Origin: Caulobacter sp. UNC279MFTsu5.1
Lineage (GTDB): Bacteria > Pseudomonadota > Alphaproteobacteria > Caulobacterales > Caulobacteraceae
Reading direction: 5' to 3'
DNA length: 64,000 nucleotides
Assembly (NCBI RefSeq): GCF_900114015.1
Contig: NZ_FORN01000005.1
Coordinates: forward strand, 1 to 64,000
The notes below the pieces were generated by a model. That model had not been told where the DNA came from. It was given only the letters and a program-made list of their open reading frames with translations, and made no database searches. Below, piece by piece: positions 60,554 through 64,000 of this stretch (the stretch's first letter is position 1; each line of letters begins with the position of its first letter). Both the position numbers and the translations under genes were made by a program.

Positions 60554-61333
60554 TTAGTTCTCCCAGAACCGGAACGCCCGATAGCCCGCGCCGATGTCGG
60601 GGCGGGAGACGCCGAACAGGTCGGTGATCGTCAGCACGACGCTGAACAGGGCGTGGTTGACCCCGGGGATGAAGAAGATCGCCAGGAACAGGCCGATGAA
60701 CACCAGGCCGCCGACCTTCGTCGCCTGCTGCTGGATCGCCGGCGGCAGGTAGGGGCGGATCACGCCGAAGCCGTCCAGGCCCGGCAGGGGCAGCAGGTTC
60801 AGCACCAGGGCGAAGGCCTGCAGGAAGGCCAGGAAGGCGGCGGCGCGCGACAGCGGGCTGGTCTCGACGCCGATCGCCCGGTCGGCGCCCAGGCAGACGG
60901 CCAGGCCGATCAGCACCGCCAGGGTGCCCAGCGGCCCGGCCAGCGAGGCCAGGGCCCGGCCGCGCCGGCTGCGCATCAGGTCGTCGCGCAGATAGACCGC
61001 CCCGCCGGGAAAGCCGATCCCGCCCAGGGCCAGGGCGACCAGCGGCAGGACCAGGCTGGTGCCCAGGTCGGTGTATTTCAGCGGATCCAGGGTCAGGTAG
61101 CCCTTCTGGGCGATCGTGTGGTCGCCGGCCTTGTAGGCCACGACGGCGTGGGCGAACTCGTGGACCACCACGCTGAGGATCCAGCCCGTCACCACGAAGG
61201 CGAAGGTCAGCACGCCGGGCGGCCGCTCCATCCGCGCCAGGGCGAAGGTCAGGGCGGCGAACACCGCGACCAGGATCAGGGCGTTGGCGCTGATCGGGGC
61301 GGGCTTGGACGGACGGATGTCGGTGACGGTCAT
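60554..61333 (-). CDS. Site-2 protease family (M50) membrane protein
   Basis: The 259-residue protein has six helices. The metal site is VVHEFAHAVVAYKAGD (H-E-x-x-H, near residue 59) and the later NLLPLPGLDG (N-x-x-P-x-P-x-L-D-G) with the third ligand Asp. The layout is the compact S2P type without PDZ. Substrates are unknown. The ATG at 61333 or 61336 is possible. Confidence 0.88.
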   Translation of the reverse strand: MTVTDIRPSKPAPISANALILVAVFAALTFALARMERPPGVLTFAFVVTGWILSVVVHEFAHAVVAYKAGDHTIAQKGYLTLDPLKYTDLGTSLVLPLVALALGGIGFPGGAVYLRDDLMRSRRGRALASLAGPLGTLAVLIGLAVCLGADRAIGVETSPLSRAAAFLAFLQAFALVLNLLPLPGLDGFGVIRPYLPPAIQQQATKVGGLVFIGLFLAIFFIPGVNHALFSVVLTITDLFGVSRPDIGAGYRAFRFWEN

Positions 61334-61351
61334 CACTCCTTATAACCATCT

Positions 61352-61418
61352 CTCTTCACCCGCGCAGCGGGGGAGGAGGATGCGGCGCCGATAGGCGACG
61401 TGACGGAGGGGGCGTCCC
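61352..61418. repeat. Family B repeat, short form
   Basis: CACCCGCGCAGCGGGGGAGGAGG then GTGACGGAGGGGGCGTCC. Only one half of the long palindrome is present. It separates the protease and aminotransferase genes. Confidence 0.65.
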
Positions 61419-61424
61419 TCGACG

Positions 61425-62744
61425 TTAATCCACCCCCGCCAGCACCGCCCGGATGGTCTCCACCACCTGGTCCACCTGGCCCCGCTCGATGATCAGCGGC
61501 GGGGACAGGGCGATGATGTCGCCGGTCACCCGGATCAGCAGGCCCCGGTCGAAGGCGGTCTCGAACGCCGCCATCGCCCGGGCGGTCGGCGCGCCGGGGC
61601 GCGGCTCCAGCTCGACGCCGGCGATCAGGCCGAAGTCGCGGATGTCGACCACGTGGCGGGCGTCCTTCAGCGAATGGACCGCCGCCCGCCAGTAGGGCTC
61701 CATGTCCAGGGCCCGGGCGAACAGGCCCTCCTCCTGGTAGAGTTCCAGCGCCGCCAGGCCCGCCGCGCAGGCCAGGGGATGGGCCGAATAGGTATAGCCG
61801 TGGAACAGCTCGATCGGCGCGTCGGCCCCGTCCATCATCGCCTGGTAGATGGCCTCGGACGCGGCCACCGCCCCGGCCGGGACGGCGGCGTTGGTCAGGC
61901 CCTTGGCCATGCAGATCATGTCCGGGACCACCCCGAACCGCTCGGCCGCGAAGGCCGCGCCGACGCGGCCGAAGCCCGTGATCACCTCGTCGAAGATCAG
62001 CAGGATGTCGTGCCTGTCGCAGATGGCCCGCAGGCGCTGCAGATAGCCCTCGGGCGGCACCAGCACGCCGGTCGAGCCGGCCACCGGCTCGACGATCACC
62101 GCGGCGATGTTGCTGGCGTCGTGCAGGGCGACGATGGCCTCCAGGGCGTCGGCCAGCTCGGCCCCGTTCTTGGGCTGGCCCTGGCTGAACAGGTTGCCGG
62201 CCACGCCGTGGGTGTGGGGCAGGTGGTCGACGCCGGTCAGCAGGCCGCCGAAATACATCCGGTTCTTGGGGATGCCGCCCACCGAGATGCCGCCGAAGCC
62301 GACGCCGTGATAGCCGCGCTCGCGGCCGATCAGCCGGGTCTTGGTCCCCTTGCCGCGGGCCCGGTGGTAGGCCAGGGCGATCTTCAGGGCGGTGTCGACC
62401 GACTCCGAGCCCGAGCCCGTGAAGAAGATGCGGTCCAGGCCCGGCGAGGTGATCTGGGCGATGCGGCTGGCGAAGGCGAAGGCCGCCGGATGGCCCATGT
62501 TGAAGCTGGGGGCGTAGTCCATCTCGCCGGCCTGGCGGCGGATCGCCTCGACGATCTTCGAACGGTTATGGCCGGCGTTGACGCACCACAGGCCCGAGGT
62601 GGCGTCCAGAACCTGGCGGCCGTCGGGGGTGGCGTAGTGCATGCCCTCGGCGCGGGCCAGCATCCGGGGATGGGCCTTGAAGCGCCGGTTGGGGGTGAAC
62701 GGCATCCAGAAGGCGTCGAGGTCGTTGGCGCCGAAATCGGGCAT
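61425..62744 (-). CDS. Class III (omega) aminotransferase
   Basis: The 439-residue PLP enzyme starts FWMPFTPNRRFKAHPRM, typical of beta-alanine/putrescine:pyruvate aminotransferases. The signature LLIFDEVITGFGRVGAAFAAERFGVVPDMICMAKGLTNAAVPAGAV holds the PLP Asp and Lys. TGSGSESVDTALKIA binds phosphate. With the divergent GntR gene and the aldehyde dehydrogenase gene, it may serve catabolism of putrescine, beta-alanine or a similar amine. The start at 62744 follows GGAG. Confidence 0.9.
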   Translation of the reverse strand: MPDFGANDLDAFWMPFTPNRRFKAHPRMLARAEGMHYATPDGRQVLDATSGLWCVNAGHNRSKIVEAIRRQAGEMDYAPSFNMGHPAAFAFASRIAQITSPGLDRIFFTGSGSESVDTALKIALAYHRARGKGTKTRLIGRERGYHGVGFGGISVGGIPKNRMYFGGLLTGVDHLPHTHGVAGNLFSQGQPKNGAELADALEAIVALHDASNIAAVIVEPVAGSTGVLVPPEGYLQRLRAICDRHDILLIFDEVITGFGRVGAAFAAERFGVVPDMICMAKGLTNAAVPAGAVAASEAIYQAMMDGADAPIELFHGYTYSAHPLACAAGLAALELYQEEGLFARALDMEPYWRAAVHSLKDARHVVDIRDFGLIAGVELEPRPGAPTARAMAAFETAFDRGLLIRVTGDIIALSPPLIIERGQVDQVVETIRAVLAGVD

Positions 62745-62767
62745 GGGGGATCTCCGGAAGGCCTTGC

Positions 62768-62781
62768 ATTGTGATCGCAAT
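62768..62781. promoter_or_regulatory. TGTGATC palindrome, candidate GntR operator 1
   Basis: ATTGTGATCGCAAT lies between the aminotransferase and GntR start codons. It is symmetric except for the inner T/G pair. A closely related site is at 63719. Confidence 0.6.
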
Positions 62782-62822
62782 TGGAGGTCTCTTGTCCACC
62801 CCTACCGGAAGAGGAGGCGCGG

Positions 62823-63503
62823 ATGAGTGAAGCAAAGTCCCGCAAACCCCTCGCCGACAGCCTGGCCGTCCACGACCAGGTCTACGAGGCCATCCGCCAG
62901 GCCCTGATCACCGGCCGCATCGCGCCCGGCGTCGGGGTCAGCTTGCGCAGCCTGGCGGCCGAGCTGGGAGTGTCGCCGATGCCGGTGCGCGACGCCGTGC
63001 GGCGATTGGTGGCCGAACGGGCCCTGGCGATCAATCCGGCCAACAAGCGGCTCAGCGTGCCGTCCCTGACCGCCGACCGCCTGGACCAGCTGTCCCAGGC
63101 CCGGCTTTGGATCGAGCCGGAGCTGGCCGCACGCGCCGCGCCCCACGCCGACGCCGCCCTGCTGAAACGCCTGCGCGAACTGGACGCGGCCGTCGACGAC
63201 GCCCTGAAGCTGGGCGACGTCGACGCCTACATGACCGCCAACCACGACTTCCACTTCGCCCTCTACGAGCGGGCCGGGGCCGAGGTGCTGCTGGCCATGG
63301 CCGGCGGGCTGTGGCTGCAGATCGGGCCGTTCATGCGGGTGGTGTTCGGCCGGGTCGGCGCCGACGGCCTGGTCGCCGACCGCCACGCCGAGGCCATGCA
63401 GGCGCTGAAGGCCCACGACGCCGAGGGCGCGCGGCGGGCGATCGCCGCGGACCTGTCGGAGGGCATGGACAAGATGCGCGTGGCGGTGGAGGCGGGACGG
63501 TGA
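62823..63503 (+). CDS. GntR/FadR (FCD) family regulator
   Basis: The 226-residue protein has the GntR winged helix (about 15-75: VYEAIRQALITGRIAPGVGVSLRSLAAELGVSPMPVRDAVRRLVAERAL) and the FCD ligand domain with E-L-A, DAYMTANHDFHFALYERAG and DRHAEAMQAL, the last supplying His and Asp for metal. The ATG at 62823 follows GAGGAGG. It should control the aminotransferase and aldehyde dehydrogenase genes through the two TGTGATC palindromes. Confidence 0.9.
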   Translation: MSEAKSRKPLADSLAVHDQVYEAIRQALITGRIAPGVGVSLRSLAAELGVSPMPVRDAVRRLVAERALAINPANKRLSVPSLTADRLDQLSQARLWIEPELAARAAPHADAALLKRLRELDAAVDDALKLGDVDAYMTANHDFHFALYERAGAEVLLAMAGGLWLQIGPFMRVVFGRVGADGLVADRHAEAMQALKAHDAEGARRAIAADLSEGMDKMRVAVEAGR

Positions 63504-63508
63504 GCGGC

Positions 63509-63648
63509 TTCTCCTCACCCGCGAAGCGGGGGAGGTGGCGCGATGCGGATACGCATCGTGACGGAGGGGGCGTCGTGCGCGGGCGGACGCCCCCTCCGTC
63601 ACGCCGCTGCGCGACGCGCCACCTCCCCCGTTGCACGGGGGAGGGGAA
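63509..63648. repeat. Family B repeat
   Basis: CTCCTCACCCGCGAAGCGGGGGAGG at the left, CACCTCCCCCGTTGCACGGGGGAGG at the right, with CGTGACGGAGGGGGCGTC and GACGCCCCCTCCGTCACG between. It is the full type as at 52840, in mirrored order. Confidence 0.8.
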
Positions 63649-63718
63649 ACGGCGCCCAACGGTCAGGCGCCGCCTCTTCGGGTCCCGGCCCGACCTTGAC
63701 AGCCGGCCTTTCACCGCA

Positions 63719-63735
63719 AACTGTGATCACAATTT
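63719..63735. promoter_or_regulatory. TGTGATCACA palindrome, candidate GntR operator 2
   Basis: TGTGATCACA is an exact 10-bp palindrome within AACTGTGATCACAATTT. It lies about 20 bases before the GTG of the aldehyde dehydrogenase gene and shares TGTGATC-CAA with the site at 62768. Confidence 0.6.
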
Positions 63736-63750
63736 ACAGCGAGACCCCGC

Positions 63751-64000
63751 GTGACCGCCGCCCGTCCGATCGACGCCCTCAAGACCCTGGCCCTGCCCGG
63801 CCGGGCGGTGATCGACGGCGCGCTGGTCGAGGCCGCCTCGGGCATGACGTTCCACAACGTCTCGCCGCGCGACGGCACGGTGCTGAACCAGGTCGCCGCC
63901 TGCCAGGCCGAGGACGTCGACCGCGCTGTCGCCAGCGCCCGCGCCGCCTTCGAGGACGGCCGCTGGCGCGACCAGGGCCCGCGCGCCAAGAAGGCGGTGC
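63751..64000 (+). CDS. Aldehyde dehydrogenase, PuuC-like (truncated by window end)
   Basis: The first 83 residues are visible. FHNVSPRDGTVLNQVAACQAEDVDRAVASARAAFEDGRWRDQGPRAKKAV is the start of the aldehyde dehydrogenase superfamily, closest in feel to gamma-glutamyl-gamma-aminobutyraldehyde dehydrogenases (PuuC). The active-site Cys and NAD site lie beyond the window. The start is GTG at 63751. Together with the aminotransferase it could oxidise the aldehyde made from an amine. Confidence 0.85.
   Translation, partial: MTAARPIDALKTLALPGRAVIDGALVEAASGMTFHNVSPRDGTVLNQVAACQAEDVDRAVASARAAFEDGRWRDQGPRAKKAV

Noticed and set aside
59049..61349. A 766-codon minus-strand frame through the Cache/MCP gene
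   Set aside because: It runs antisense to the MCP motifs and out of frame through the protease gene; composition is typical of GC-rich antisense frames.

Overview
The window is about 64 kb of high-GC alphaproteobacterial chromosome. Its content points to Caulobacterales, most likely a Caulobacter: a TipF-type flagellar/cell-cycle EAL protein beside feoAB, a TonB-dependent receptor, a bacterial GH47 mannosidase of the kind studied from Caulobacter sp. K31, several short secreted proteins, and dispersed palindromic repeats in many intergenic gaps. The genus call is inference from gene content. I saw no rRNA, tRNA, CRISPR array, prophage or complete insertion sequence.

Layout. 0.1-7.9 kb: ribF, a MaoC hydratase and a HAD phosphatase in one minus-strand operon; a zinc alcohol dehydrogenase; a cupin; an Ada-type repair protein without its AraC domain, overlapping a 2OG-Fe(II) oxygenase gene; a TetR/GST divergent pair. 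8-15 kb: small secreted proteins, one resembling EF-Tu domain 3; an intact ParE-type toxin-antitoxin pair; tipF; a decayed second copy of the same toxin-antitoxin pair; Fur-box-preceded feoAB. 15-27 kb: hydrolases and membrane proteins, 3-hydroxybutyryl-CoA dehydrogenase, a Tat-exported phospholipase C, GH47 mannosidase, an FAD monooxygenase/MarR divergent pair around a perfect palindrome, a RibD-like reductase and a LysR regulator.

27-40 kb: a DUF4926/DUF6883-like gene pair directly behind etfBA; PduO-type cobalamin adenosyltransferase; HIG1-like protein; a small coiled-coil gene with two TetR genes; an Flp-like pilin; a beta-lactamase-fold serine hydrolase; a stand-alone fragment resembling the C-terminal part of haem-copper oxidase subunit I; SH3/glycine-zipper and other envelope proteins; a GST; and a methylsuccinyl-CoA dehydrogenase-type acyl-CoA dehydrogenase. 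ETF, hydroxybutyryl-CoA dehydrogenase, cobalamin adenosyltransferase and this dehydrogenase together suggest acyl-CoA metabolism of the ethylmalonyl-CoA type.

40-64 kb: CPBP protease; an arsR-aquaglyceroporin-arsC operon; a large HExxH protein; a degenerate CBS-kinase-receiver protein; a receiver lacking its phospho-acceptor Asp beside a frameshifted kinase; the TonB receptor; queC-queE-queD; small secreted proteins; aroC; an unknown beta-rich protein behind an AT-rich promoter region; a soluble chemoreceptor-like Cache protein; a site-2 protease homologue; and a class III aminotransferase, GntR regulator and aldehyde dehydrogenase (cut by the window end) sharing a TGTGATC palindrome.
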